A DNA stretch of 64,000 bases from Rhodoplanes sp963840055. GTDB taxonomy: Bacteria > Pseudomonadota > Alphaproteobacteria > Rhizobiales > Xanthobacteraceae. This document shows positions 35,164 to 45,200 of this stretch, piece by piece. The notes under the pieces were generated by a model. That model saw only the letters and a list, made by a program, of their open reading frames with translations. It made no database searches and was not told where the DNA came from. Position numbers and translations under genes: made by a program. Location: positions 1-64,000 of the forward strand of contig CAWIXM010000008.1 in the NCBI GenBank assembly GCA_963840055.1, given 5' to 3'. How positions within the stretch are numbered: the first letter of the stretch is position 1; each line of letters begins with the position of its first letter.

Positions 35164-36588
35164 TCACTCCTGCAATTCGCGCCTGATCGTCTCGATTTCT
35201 TCGGCGAGCGCCCCGTCATTGCCGACCAAGCCTTCAATTTTACGGACGGCGTGCAATACCGTGGTGTGATCGCGTCCGCCAAAGCGCCGCCCAATCTCCG
35301 GCAGCGAACGCAAGGTCAGCGTCTTGGCGAGATACATCGCGATCTGCCGCGGGCGCACCACATTGGCGGTGCGGCGCGAGGAGAGAAGATCGCCGCGGCT
35401 GACATTGTAGCGACGCGCGACGACCCGCTGGATTTCCTCGATCTTGACCTTGCGCGGCTCGGCCGGACGAATCAGGTCGCGGGTCTCACGCTCGGCGAGT
35501 TCGAGCGTGATCGGGTGGCCGGTGAGTTTGCTGACGGCGAGCAGCCGGTTCAGGGCGCCTTCAAGGTCGCGGCCATTGTTGGCGACGGATTTGGCGATAT
35601 GCGTCAGCACCGAAGTCGGAACGTCGAAATCGGGATGATGCAGGCGCGCCGCGGCGACGCGCGCGGCGAGGATTTCCAGCCGCAGTTCCTCGCCGAGCGC
35701 GCCCATTTCGACGACGAGGCCTCCGGCGAGGCGCGAGCGCACCCGGTCGTCGAGATTCTCCAGGTCGAGCGGAGGCCGGTCGGCGGCGACGACCACCTGC
35801 CGTCCGGCGTCGATCATCGCATTCAGGGTGTGTGAGAACTCGGCATGGGTCGATTTGCCCTGCAGGAATTGCAGATCGTCGATGAGCAGGACATCGGTCG
35901 ACCGCAGCAGTTCCTTGAAGGCGAGCGTCGTCTGGGTGCGCAGCGACGACACGAAGCCGAATACGAATTTCTCGGCGGTGAGATAGAGCACCCGCCGTTC
36001 GGCCGCGTTGCCGGCCCAGGCGATCGCCTGCAAGAGGTGGGTCTTGCCGAGGCCGACCTGCGCATGAACGTAGAGCGGATTGAACATGACCTGGTTTTCG
36101 CGCGCCGCCGTCGCGACCTGCTTTGCTGCGGCATGCGCGAGCGAGTTAGAACGCCCCACGACGAAAGTCTCGAAGGTCAGACGCGGATCAAGCGGCGAGC
36201 CGCCAAAGGATCCCTGGTTGGACGAAAGGCGCGGCGCGGGAGCGCGCCCGTTGATTCCCTCGGCTTGGATCGGGCTTGTCGCGCCGTTAAGGCGCACCGG
36301 CACCGCTTTGCTCTCGGGAGCCGGCATGCGCAGCATGCCTGTCCGGACGATCAGATCGATGCGACGCACGCAAGGCTCTTCGTCCTTCCAGCACGCCAGC
36401 ACGCGATCGGTATAGTGCGATTGAATCCAGCTCTTCAGGAAGCGGGTTGGAACTGAAAGCCGTACGGTTTCGCTGTCAGCGCCCTCGAACTCCATCCGTG
36501 CGAACCAGCTTGAGAAAATGTCTTCGCCGACTTCGGCGCGTAGACGCCCTTTGACCCGCGACCATCGGTCCTGATCGATATTCGTCAT
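35164..36588 (-). CDS. dnaA: Chromosomal replication initiator DnaA
   Basis: A 474-residue DnaA. Domain I (about 1-90) contains VGEDIFSSWFARMEFEG, and a linker follows. The AAA+ domain III has Walker A GLGKTHLLQAI and Walker B VLLIDDLQFLQGKSTHAEF, and the DNA-binding domain IV has FGGRDHTTVLHAVRKIEGLV. Residue content and length are normal. It heads the dnaA-dnaN-recF-gyrB order and is preceded by a 1-kb AT-richer intergenic region and rpsT. Confidence 0.98.
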   Translation of the reverse strand: MTNIDQDRWSRVKGRLRAEVGEDIFSSWFARMEFEGADSETVRLSVPTRFLKSWIQSHYTDRVLACWKDEEPCVRRIDLIVRTGMLRMPAPESKAVPVRLNGATSPIQAEGINGRAPAPRLSSNQGSFGGSPLDPRLTFETFVVGRSNSLAHAAAKQVATAARENQVMFNPLYVHAQVGLGKTHLLQAIAWAGNAAERRVLYLTAEKFVFGFVSSLRTQTTLAFKELLRSTDVLLIDDLQFLQGKSTHAEFSHTLNAMIDAGRQVVVAADRPPLDLENLDDRVRSRLAGGLVVEMGALGEELRLEILAARVAAARLHHPDFDVPTSVLTHIAKSVANNGRDLEGALNRLLAVSKLTGHPITLELAERETRDLIRPAEPRKVKIEEIQRVVARRYNVSRGDLLSSRRTANVVRPRQIAMYLAKTLTLRSLPEIGRRFGGRDHTTVLHAVRKIEGLVGNDGALAEEIETIRRELQE

Positions 36589-37612
36589 AGCCTAGCCTCT
36601 CACGCTCCGCTCAGGGCGCGCAAAAAATGTCCACTGCGCAGAAGACAGAACGCATGCGCGTTCACGCCTTCGCCAGTCGAACCTGGAATGGACTCGATTA
36701 ATCCCGCGTGCTGTCGCCGATGAGCGAGCGCCGGGCTCCCAGTTCTGTTAGCTTCCGAGCGGCCACATCATCGTCATTCTCGACCGATGGAAGGCATTCG
36801 CCCGATGAGAGAGCCCGGCGGCGGGTGTCCTTGAGGCACAGGAACTGGAACTTTGGGGTCTAAGCGGTGGGCAACCTGAGATAGTATTAATGTGGACCTG
36901 CCGCATCGTTTTCATATCCGACCTCAAGATTTTTTACTCCGACAAGCTTTGGAAGCGTAATCAACCACCGCTCGCCGGATGTTTTCCTCCCAGCTAACGT
37001 TGCTACACTTCAATGCACAAATTACGCGAAGATAGGATGATACGCTCACAAGACTTAAGCCGGCAAAAGCCGAAATTATACGCGTGAGTACGCGCAGGTC
37101 GCCTTGCTTAACTCTTGTGAATTCAGCCCTAGCCTTTAGCTCCCCAAGATGGGCCCGGCGACGGCGCTAACAATTACACAGGCCTCCCCAAGCTGCAATG
37201 GGCCTTGCTGGAAGGGACGGTCAGCTTGTCCGGAACTGCCTGCCCGGCCTTCTCCCGCGCTGCTTGAGGAGTCGACGCCAACCGAATAGCGGATGATGGT
37301 TTTATCGAAACCTGTCCGCTGGCGTCGATTTGTGGCAAATCGATGACAGAAAATTCATAGTTGTGTGCACGAAAATCGTGCTTTCGTCAAAATGCCAAGT
37401 CGGACACCGGTCTATTAGGGTAAAGCCTTGCGCAAACTTCAATTTTTGTGCGCGAAAATGCAAGGTAACCCCTGGAAATGATTGGACCTTTTTAGGTGCG
37501 CAGCACAATCGCCCGCCAATACGGAAAAACACTTAGGCCATCGGAAGATAGAGTGAGATGCAATTCCGCCACGCGTAAACAGGGGACTAATTCGGCGCCT
37601 CGCGACCGGCCG
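36589..37612. other. Long intergenic region between dnaA and rpsT with palindromes
   Basis: No gene is seen over 1 kb, and the sequence is visibly richer in A+T than its surroundings. Perfect small palindromes occur at 37325-37343 (TCGATTTG TGG CAAATCGA) and 37367-37381 (GCACGA AAA TCGTGC). I found no good match to TTATCCACA. The best is TTTGCCACA (minus strand, 37330-37338), with two mismatches. It is a candidate dnaA regulatory or origin region, unproven. Confidence 0.45.
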
Positions 37613-37879
37613 CTACTGACCGAGTTTCGCCACCCGACGGGTGAGGCGCGATACCTTCCGGCTCGCTGTTCGCTTGTGGACAACGCCCTTCTGCGCCGCG
37701 CGGACGAGCGCCGGCTCGGCCGCCCTTAAGGCCGCCGCTGCTGCGGCCTTATCGCCGCTCTTTACGGCGTCCTCGACACTCCGGACGAAGGTACGCATGC
37801 GCGAGCGGCGCCCCTTGTTGACCTCCGTGCGGCGTTTGATCTTGCGCGTCGCCTTCTTGGCGGATTTGGTGTTGGCCAT
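37613..37879 (-). CDS. rpsT: 30S ribosomal protein S20
   Basis: An 88-residue, Lys/Arg-rich helical protein (MANTKSAKKATRKIKRRTEV at the start, KRTASRKVSRLTRRVAKL at the end) that binds 16S rRNA early in 30S assembly. Next to dnaA, as is normal in Rhizobiales, but here about 1 kb away. Confidence 0.97.
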   Translation of the reverse strand: MANTKSAKKATRKIKRRTEVNKGRRSRMRTFVRSVEDAVKSGDKAAAAAALRAAEPALVRAAQKGVVHKRTASRKVSRLTRRVAKLGQ

Positions 37880-38042
37880 CTCGGTTCCGTTGGTGTCGCA
37901 CGGGGCACTTGCCGGGAATTGCCGGCGCGAATGCGAGCGCCGCTTATAGGAGGGCGGTCGCAGAGCGTCAACGGTTCAGCCGGGGCGGCACGCTGCAGGA
38001 GCGCACTGCTTCCGGTTGAGGCTGCCGTAAGCGCCGGCGGCG

Positions 38043-38939
38043 TCAGGCCGCGCGGCTGGCCGCGCGCACTCCCTCGTAGCCCTCGATCAACGCGGCTCGA
38101 TCCGCGGCGCTCAGGCTGGTCAGCGGCGGCACCACCCGCGCCCATCCCGGCTCGTCGTGGATATGCGCAAGCAGGGCCTTGACCCCGGCGAAGGCCGGCT
38201 TGCCGTCAAACAGCCCGCGGATCGCAACCGCCTGCGCCAGGGCTTGGCTGTCGCCATGGCGATAGGCGCGAGCGCAGAGATCGGAATTGACATTCACGGT
38301 CGCGGAGATGCATCCGGCGAACCCTCCGCTGCGCGCCTCGATGAGCGCCGCCTCGGTCGAGGGGAATACGCTGAAGCCTTCCGACAGACCTGCGGCGGCA
38401 CGGGCGTAGTCCATGTCGCCGGAGGAGTCCTTGAGGCCGGCAAGGCGCGGGCCGAACGCCGCGAGCAGGCGGCCGATGAGCCCAAGCGGCCAGGGCACGG
38501 CCGAAAGCGCTGGGAAATGATAAAGGTAGATTGGCATCGGCCGCGTGGCGGTCGCCGCCATGATATGTTCGACATAGGCGAACAGCCCGTCATCGGCGAC
38601 GCCTTTGTAATAAAACGGTGGCAATAGCAGCGCCCCGCCGAAACCGAGCGCGGCCGCATGGGCGGTGAGCGCAACGGCATCCGCAATGGCCGCCGCGCCA
38701 GTGCCGACCAGGCAGCGGGAGAGCGGCAATCCCGCGTCACGATAGGCGCTCATCACAGCCCTGCGTTGGGCGACCGAGAACGAGGTCGCCTCGCCGGTTG
38801 TCCCCAACACATTCAGCCCGTCGCAGCCATTGGCAAGCAAGTGCCGCGCGAGCGCGATCGAGCGGGTGCAATCCGGCTCGCCTTGGTCGTCAATAGCGGT
38901 GGCGATTGCGGCAATGACACCGCGCGGCTTGTCGGCCAT
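38043..38939 (-). CDS. DapA-family (dihydrodipicolinate synthase-like) aldolase
   Basis: 298 residues from ATG 38939, which has AGGAGG seven bases upstream; a longer frame lacks support. The TIM-barrel class I aldolase motifs are NVLGTTGEATSFS (residues 43-55), a Tyr pair in IYLYHFPALS (Y138, Y140) and Schiff-base Lys K170 (LAGLKDSSGD). The usual NVPSRT loop of true DapA, whose Arg binds the substrate carboxylate, is replaced by HFPALS. It therefore probably acts on another 2-oxo acid, as in the KDG aldolase or N-acetylneuraminate lyase-like group. It is monocistronic. Confidence 0.85.
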   Translation of the reverse strand: MADKPRGVIAAIATAIDDQGEPDCTRSIALARHLLANGCDGLNVLGTTGEATSFSVAQRRAVMSAYRDAGLPLSRCLVGTGAAAIADAVALTAHAAALGFGGALLLPPFYYKGVADDGLFAYVEHIMAATATRPMPIYLYHFPALSAVPWPLGLIGRLLAAFGPRLAGLKDSSGDMDYARAAAGLSEGFSVFPSTEAALIEARSGGFAGCISATVNVNSDLCARAYRHGDSQALAQAVAIRGLFDGKPAFAGVKALLAHIHDEPGWARVVPPLTSLSAADRAALIEGYEGVRAASRAA

Positions 38940-39113
38940 AACGGCCTCCTTGTCAGCGGGTTCTATAACGACTTTCGCGGCGATCGACGAGTGCGCCCGC
39001 GTCTCGGCACGTTGCGGGGCTTTGTCGTTGCGATTACATGGACATCGTTGCGGCTCCTGTTTGAGCCCGCCGACACGCGCACGATCAATACGAAAGCTTT
39101 TCACCGGACGCCC

Positions 39114-39431
39114 ATGATCCGCTTCATCCTCCGCTTTTTCGGCCTTTGGATTCTGGCCGCCGCCTTCGTTTTCCTGGTCTATGACGGCACCAAATCGATC
39201 GCCGCCGGCATGGTGTTGACCAAGCCGTTCGGCGAGACCTGGAACGACATCAACTCCAACAGCTTGCTTCTGCTGCAGCCGGCGATCGAGCGGCACGTCG
39301 CCGTTTGGTTGTGGGACCCGGTGATGTTGTCGATTCTCACGGCACCGACCTGGCTGGTCCTCGGGGTGATCGGGATCATTTTCATATTGCTTGGCCGCAA
39401 GAAGAAACCGCTGATCGGATATGCCCGGTGA
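39114..39431 (+). CDS. Small two-helix membrane protein, conserved in Rhizobiales
   Basis: A 105-residue protein with an N-terminal hydrophobic helix (MIRFILRFFGLWILAAAFVF) and a C-terminal one (PTWLVLGVIGIIFILLGRKK). Between them is a polar segment containing the conserved-looking LVYDGTKSIAAG. Similar proteins occur in related genomes without known function. The ATG at 39114 is the first sensible start; the longer frame runs through the dapA-like promoter region. It reads toward msrA, 97 bp away. Confidence 0.7.
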   Translation: MIRFILRFFGLWILAAAFVFLVYDGTKSIAAGMVLTKPFGETWNDINSNSLLLLQPAIERHVAVWLWDPVMLSILTAPTWLVLGVIGIIFILLGRKKKPLIGYAR

Positions 39432-39527
39432 GGGTGCGCCGGCGCGACACTGAGAATACGTGCAGAAGGCATGCGCCATGCTCATATTGGGCCTGGCAAC
39501 GCGTCGCTCGCCTCAGGGAGGTCCCCG

Positions 39528-40190
39528 ATGTTCTGGTTCAGCAGGAAGCAGGCGGAGATGCCGACACCGGATCAGGTACTGCCGGGACGGTCGCACCCGA
39601 TTCCGACCGCGAGTCATCATTTCGTCAATCAGCGTCCGCTCCGGGGGCCATATCCGGAAGGGTTGGAGACCGCGATTTTCGGTCTGGGATGCTTCTGGGG
39701 CGCCGAGCGCAAGTTCTGGCAGCTCGGGGAAGGCGTCTACGTGACGGCCGTCGGCTATGCCGGCGGCTCCACCCCCAACCCGACCTATGAAGAGGTGTGC
39801 AGCGGCCGCACCGGACATAACGAGGTCGTGCTCGTGGTGTTCGATCCGAGGAAAATCTCTTATGAGAGGCTGCTCCAGGTGTTTTGGGAAAGCCACGATC
39901 CCACCCAGGGGATGCGCCAAGGCAACGATCTCGGCACGCAGTATCGCTCCAGCATTTATGTCTTCTCGCCGGACCAGCGGCAGGCGGCGGAGGCTTCGCG
40001 CGCCATGTACGAGGAGGCGCTGTCGGCCAAGGGACATGGGGCAATCACCACGGAAATCCGCGACGCCCCGCCGTTCTATTTCGCCGAGGACTATCATCAG
40101 CAATATCTCGCCAAGAACCCGATGGGTTATTGCGGCCTTGGCGGCACCGGCGTGAGCTGCCCGGTCGGGGCTGGCGTGCCCGCGTCGTGA
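39528..40190 (+). CDS. msrA: Peptide-methionine (S)-S-oxide reductase
   Basis: MsrA reduces the S-epimer of methionine sulfoxide. The 220-residue protein starts at ATG 39528 after GGGAGG. The catalytic motif is GCFWGAERKFW with nucleophile C55. It continues with GYAGGSTPNPTYEEVCSGRT and ESHDPTQGMRQGNDLGTQYR. A resolving Cys lies in the GYCGLGGTGVSCP tail. A MsrB partner is not adjacent. Confidence 0.96.
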   Translation: MFWFSRKQAEMPTPDQVLPGRSHPIPTASHHFVNQRPLRGPYPEGLETAIFGLGCFWGAERKFWQLGEGVYVTAVGYAGGSTPNPTYEEVCSGRTGHNEVVLVVFDPRKISYERLLQVFWESHDPTQGMRQGNDLGTQYRSSIYVFSPDQRQAAEASRAMYEEALSAKGHGAITTEIRDAPPFYFAEDYHQQYLAKNPMGYCGLGGTGVSCPVGAGVPAS

Positions 40191-40225
40191 GGGACGAACG
40201 AGCGTGTCGGCGTCGCGCTGCTGGT

Positions 40226-40330
40226 CAGAGCATTTTCCGGCGAAGTGGAAACCGGTTCGCCGCAGAAAATGCGACCACTCAAGGACAATTAGAGCGAATT
40301 CCGATTCCAACGGAACGGAATTCGCTCTAG
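40226..40330 (+). repeat. Dispersed inverted repeat, copy 2
   Basis: It begins AGAGCATTTTCCGGCGAAGT and ends with facing GAATTC-containing arms (GAGCGAATTCC and GGAATTCGCTC). It is the inverted partner of 20933-21033. Confidence 0.8.
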
Positions 40331-40351
40331 GGAACCAGAAAGGAGCGGCCT

Positions 40352-41020
40352 CTAACCGACGTGCTTCGCAAGGAAGGCGAGCGTGCGCTCCTGCGCAAGC
40401 CGGGCGGCGTCTGCGTCATAGCTCGGCCGCTCATCGCAATTGAAGGCGTGGCCGGCGGGGTAGACGTAGATCTCACATTCCGGGCGCTTCTCCCGCACGA
40501 TCTCGACATCCGACATCGGGATCGACTGGTCGCGATCGCCGAAATGCAGCTGCGTCGGCACCTTCGGTTTTAGGTCGGCGTTGCGGGCGGTCTGGCCGCC
40601 GTAATAGCCGACCGCAGCCGACAGCCCGTCGAGCTTCCCCGCCGCAAGAAATGCGACCGTGCCCCCCATGCAATAGCCGACAATCCCGACCTTGCCGGCG
40701 TCGCGCACCGCGTCAATCGCCGCCTGGGTGTCGCGCAGCATCGCGCGCCAATCGATGCGCGGAATGAACTTGCGCGCTTCCTCGACCTCTGCCGGCGAGT
40801 AACCCGACTCAAAATTTCGGCTGTAGCGGTCGAACACGGCAGGCGCGATGGCGACGTAACCGTACTCGGCGAAGCGATCGCATACGCCGCGGATGTGGCG
40901 ATTGACGCCGAAAATCTCCTGCAGCACGACGAGCCCGCCCTTCGGTTGCCCGGCAGGCTCGGCCCGATAGGCGCCGAGTTCGAAGCCATCGGAGGCGGTA
41001 AGCGATAAGTGCGTTCCCAC
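40352..41020 (-). CDS. Dienelactone hydrolase family protein
   Basis: 222 residues from GTG 41020, which follows GAGGAGAG; an upstream ATG at 41080 lacks such a site. The alpha/beta-hydrolase fold carries the dienelactone-hydrolase triad C117 (GYCMGG), D164 (FGDRDQSIP) and H191 (PAGHAFNC), plus E35 (LQEIFGVN). The family opens dienelactone in chloroaromatic catabolism, but many members act on other esters or lactones. No aromatic pathway genes are nearby. Confidence 0.9.
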   Translation of the reverse strand: MGTHLSLTASDGFELGAYRAEPAGQPKGGLVVLQEIFGVNRHIRGVCDRFAEYGYVAIAPAVFDRYSRNFESGYSPAEVEEARKFIPRIDWRAMLRDTQAAIDAVRDAGKVGIVGYCMGGTVAFLAAGKLDGLSAAVGYYGGQTARNADLKPKVPTQLHFGDRDQSIPMSDVEIVREKRPECEIYVYPAGHAFNCDERPSYDADAARLAQERTLAFLAKHVG

Positions 41021-41108
41021 GGAACTCTCCTCTCTCACGCCGATCGAGAGCGTTGCTGCGCACGGCGCAGCTTTTCTCATTCATATGCCGCGGCCCGTGC
41101 GATCGGGG

Positions 41109-41210
41109 CAACCGATTGATTTGGCGACGTCGGGCGAGATCGCGTTCGACGGCTCGACCGCCGAGCTGAAGGCGGACGCCGCCTTCATCCAGCATCACCT
41201 CGGGGTGTGA
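41109..41210 (+). pseudogene. C-terminal tail of an ABC transporter ATPase
   Basis: A short open frame reads SGEIAFDGSTAELKADAAFI then QHHLGV and stop (41208-41210). This is the typical end of LivF/branched-chain-type ATP-binding proteins, and nothing of the nucleotide-binding domain precedes it. The relic overlaps the 3' end of idi on the opposite strand by 16 bp. It suggests that a transporter operon once lay here. Confidence 0.45.
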
Positions 41211-41815
41211 TCTTCGCTTCGGGCCTCGCGCAGCCATGCCGCGATCGCGTCGCCATGCGCGTCGAGATAATGCCGGAACCACACGGCGTAGGCCTGCGGT
41301 TGAGCGCGGCAGTCGCGGGTGAGCGCGTCGAAGCCGATCCATCGCCACTCGCTCACTTCGGCAGGGTCGGGCGCGACCGGTCCGTCATAGGCGCCTGCAA
41401 ACGCGTGGACGACCTCATCCTCGACATAACCGTTGTCGAGCACCGCGCGATAATGCGTCTTGAACAAAGGCACGAGCGGGCAGTCGAAACCCATCTCCTC
41501 GGGAAGCCGGCGGTGCGCCGCGTGGAGCGCCGCCTCGTCCGGCCGAGGATGGCTGCAGCACGCATTCGCCCAAAGTCCGCCGGAGTGGTACTTCGCCGCG
41601 CTGCGCCGTTGAATGAGCAATTCGCCAGCGGCGTTGCGCACGAAGATGGAGATTGCTCGGTGGCGGAGCCCGAACCGGTGCACGTCGGTCTTGGCGGCAA
41701 CGCCGGTCGGAACGTCGTCCGTATCGACGAGCACAATGTCGTTCTGCTCGCCAGCGGATGTGGCCGGCGCGTCCGGCGCCGGGGCCGATTGCTGCAGCCC
41801 GCGCGACCGGCTCAC
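41195..41815 (-). CDS. idi: Isopentenyl-diphosphate delta-isomerase, type 1
   Basis: A Nudix-fold enzyme that interconverts IPP and DMAPP. Diagnostic motifs are YHSGGLWANACCSHPRPDE (metal-binding His and catalytic Cys) and HRRLPEEMGF (Nudix box), followed by VEDEVVHAF. The GTG at 41815 overlaps the trxA stop (GTGA), giving 206 residues with a poorly conserved N-terminus. A GTG at 41833 inside trxA is the alternative. In this order Idi is optional, because the MEP pathway makes both isomers; it is common in carotenoid- or hopanoid-rich species. Confidence 0.93.
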   Translation of the reverse strand: MSRSRGLQQSAPAPDAPATSAGEQNDIVLVDTDDVPTGVAAKTDVHRFGLRHRAISIFVRNAAGELLIQRRSAAKYHSGGLWANACCSHPRPDEAALHAAHRRLPEEMGFDCPLVPLFKTHYRAVLDNGYVEDEVVHAFAGAYDGPVAPDPAEVSEWRWIGFDALTRDCRAQPQAYAVWFRHYLDAHGDAIAAWLREARSEDHTPR

Positions 41816-42132
41816 ACGGTAGCGGTGATCCACTGCTCCAGCTTCTGCTTCGGGGCGGCCCCGACTTGGCGCGAGGCGAGTTCGCCGTTCTTGAACAGCA
41901 TCAGGGTCGGGATCGACATCACGCCGTATTTGGCGGCGGTGGCGGGATTCTCGTCAACGTTGAGCTTGACGATTTTGACCTTGCCGGCGAGCGTGCCGGA
42001 AATCTCTTCGAGAGCGGGCGCGATCATGCGGCAAGGGCCGCACCATTCGGCCCAGAAATCGACCACGACGGGCTTGTCCGACTTGAGCACTTCCTTATCG
42101 AATTCCGCGTCGGAAACCTTTTCAACGCCCAT
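41812..42132 (-). CDS. trxA: Thioredoxin
   Basis: A 106-residue thioredoxin with the active site WAEWCGPC (C31, C34), the cis-Pro region GVMSIPTLMLF and a normal length. It is a general disulfide reductase in the cytoplasm. It follows addA by about 95 bp, an adjacency conserved in Rhizobiales. The stop overlaps the likely idi start. Confidence 0.97.
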   Translation of the reverse strand: MGVEKVSDAEFDKEVLKSDKPVVVDFWAEWCGPCRMIAPALEEISGTLAGKVKIVKLNVDENPATAAKYGVMSIPTLMLFKNGELASRQVGAAPKQKLEQWITATV

Positions 42133-42226
42133 GGGATACCTCTAGCATCAGTTGTGCGGCGAGCGGGGGATCGCATCCTCCGGCGGCGAGAACGTACGGA
42201 CGGTCCCTCTTACCGTCAAGCGCGCC

Positions 42227-45200
42227 TCACGGTGAGGTGAGGTGGGCGAGCGCCGCCGTCAAGGCCTCGGAGGGAAGCTCAATGAGGCGCGGTGCATCGG
42301 TGAACACAAGCGCAGCGCGTACCGGCCGGTCCGGGTAGAGCTTGGTCAGCACCGCACGGTACAACGCAAGCTGGGCGACATAGGCGGGGGGAATTTCGGC
42401 AAGCTTCCGTGGCGCCGGACGGTTGCTCTTATAGTCGGCGATCAACACCTGCTCCGGGGTTACGGCGAGACGGTCGACCTGGCCGGAGACGGGGCGGGAC
42501 GGTCCGCCGTTGGGCGCGATCCGGCCGATGATCGGCGCCTCCGCGCGGCTGCCCGCCGCAAACAGCGCGGCAAAGCGCGGATCGTCGAGGATGGCCAAGG
42601 TCTCCTCAGCGATCTGCTCAAGCTCGGCCTCGGTGAGCGCCGCCGCGTTGCGAGCAAGAAAGCTGCGCACCGCCTCGGCGCGCCGGTCGGGCGCAAGGTC
42701 TGGCAGCGACTGCAGCAGGCGATGGACGAGACGGCCGCGCAGGAGCGCGGCCTCGCGCGATACCCCAGCTGGGCCGCGTCCAGGCGGAAGCTCCTGATCA
42801 AGGGCATGGGCCGGCGAGATCGGTGCAATGGGGGCCGGCGCAACGGGGGCCGCGCGCCGCAGCCAGCCGGGTTCTTCGTGCGCCGGCGTGGGCGCGACCG
42901 CTTCAGGAGCAGTGGCGGTAGGCGGGATTTCGACCTTGCGATAGATATGAACCGACCCTTCGTGCTCCTCGCTGACGTACTCGCTCACGCCCGGTTTGCC
43001 GGCCAATCCCCTTACGACGAGGTCGTGCCAGCAGCCATCGGGCGGTTTCTTCTTGCCGCGGCATCCGCACACGATTAGCCGGTCGGCGGCGCGCGTCATG
43101 CCTACATAGAGCAGACGACGGTACTCGTCGGTTGCGTCGGCGAGCGCCTGCGCGCGCGCTGCGGCGAGAGCCTCGCCGTCGTATTCCTTGCGGCCGGCCC
43201 AGACGAGGCCCGCGGGCGCGCCATCGGGGGCACCCGAGAGCGGCAATGGCAGGAGTTGCGGCGGGCGCGGCCCGGCGGGTGGCTGAATCGTGTCAGCGAG
43301 GATGACCAGCGGCGCTTCGAGGCCCTTGGCGCCATGCACGGTCATCACCCGCACCTCGTCGCGGGCGATCTCCATGTCGCGCTTGATCTCCGTCTCCGCT
43401 GCACGCAGCCAGGCGAGGAAGCCCTGCAAGGTGGGCGTCTCGCGCCGCTCGTAATCGAGCGCGAGCTCGAGGAATTCGTCGAGCGCGTCAATCGCCTCCA
43501 GGCCGAGCCGCGCGAGGATGCGCGCGCGTCCGCCCTCTGCGCCAAGCAACCTGGCGAAGAAGGCGAAGGGCGAGCGCGTGTGCGCCACCCCGGCGCAGCG
43601 ATCGAGGCGCGCCGCGGCGTCGGCGAATTCGGGGCGCTCGCCCCTGCGCGCAGTTAGCGCGCTGCGCAGAGATGAGCGTCTGCCGTAAGCGAGGTCGAAC
43701 AACAGCGCGTCGTCCCAGCCGAACAGCGGACTCTTCAGCGCGATCGCCAGCGCGAGATCGTCGTCAGGCAGCAGCAAAGCGTCCGCCAGCGCCATCAGGT
43801 CGACGACGGCGATATGCTCGGTAAGCTTGAGCCGATCGGCGCCGGCGACCGCCACGCCCGCATCCTTCAGCGCGCGGATGATCGCCTCGAACAGCGGACC
43901 GCGCTGACGTACCAGCACGAGCACGTCGCCCGCGCGCAGCGGGCGGCGCTCGCCGCCGACCCATTCGCGCTTGTCGATTGCGGCGCGGATCGTCCTTGCG
44001 ATCTTCTGCGCGAGCTTGATACGCGGGCTCGTTTCCGGCGTCTCGTCGAAGGGAGCGTCCCACCCTTCGATGTCGCGCTCGGGCTCGGGGGCGATCAGCG
44101 GCCATACTTCGACCAGACCCGGCGCGGCGTCGGGCAGCGCCTCGTGCGGGGGGAAGCCATCCTCGTCGGAGGTGACGCTTGCAAACATCTCCTTTGCTTC
44201 GAACACCGCGTCGATTGCGCCAAGCACGTTCGGTCCGGAGCGAAACGAGAACTTGAACTCGCGGGTGACGAAGGCGAGGCCCGCCGCCTGGTGCGCGCGA
44301 TCGAAGTGCCGGCGCATGCGCGCAAATTCTTTCGGCGCCGCCCCCTGGAAGGAAAAGATCGACTGCTTCTCGTCGCCCACCGCGAACAGGCTGCGCCGGA
44401 CGGCCCGCGCCCCCTCGCCGGCGGTGAACTCTTCCACCAGCCGGCGGATGATCGCCCACTGCTTCGGACTCGTGTCCTGCGCCTCGTCGATCAACACATG
44501 GTCGATGCCGCGGTCGAGCTTGTAATGCACCCAGGCGGAGTCAACGCGTTCGAGCATCGCCAGCGCGTGGTCGATGAGATCGTCGTAGTCGAGGAGCCCG
44601 CGCCGGTTTTTTTCGGCGGCGTAGCGCTTGATCACGGCATCGGCGAGGGTGACGAGAGCGGCGGTGCGGTCGCGGCAGATGACGGCCTGGCGGCGTTTGT
44701 GCAGCTCCGCGACGCGATCCCGCTCTTGTACGAGTGTCTCCGCGAGTGCCGGGTGCTTCTGCGCCAGCGTCTCGGTGAGGGTCGCATCGCGCGATTTGAA
44801 CTTGCCGGTGAGAAAAACCTTGAGATAGGCGTCGATCCGCTCGCTTCCGCTTGTTTGCGCTGCCTGTGTCAGGCGTTCGCATTGGTCCTGATCGTTGGGC
44901 GAGCTTGTGCTGCACAGTTCGGCGACCGTCGCCCATTCCGAGGGTGGGAAAAGCGGGCTGTCCACGATCTCCGTCTCGATGTCGGCACGGGTTTCATCCG
45001 GCGCAACGTTGAGCGTGCGCGACAGCTTGGCGAGTGCGACGTCGAGCCCGCCCGCGTGGGCGATCCAAGCGGTGAGCGCATCGCGTCGGCCGACGGCTTC
45101 GCGCACGAGTTCACGCAGCCGGGTGTCGGCGGCCGCGGTGAGCGCGGTCGAAAGTGCGCACCCGAGTACGCCCTCAGATGCGGCCGCCGCATCCAGCAGC

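Noticed and set aside
37670..37680. TTGTCCACA, one mismatch from a DnaA box
   Set aside because: It encodes the conserved VVHK of ribosomal protein S20, so coding constraint explains it. It stands alone.
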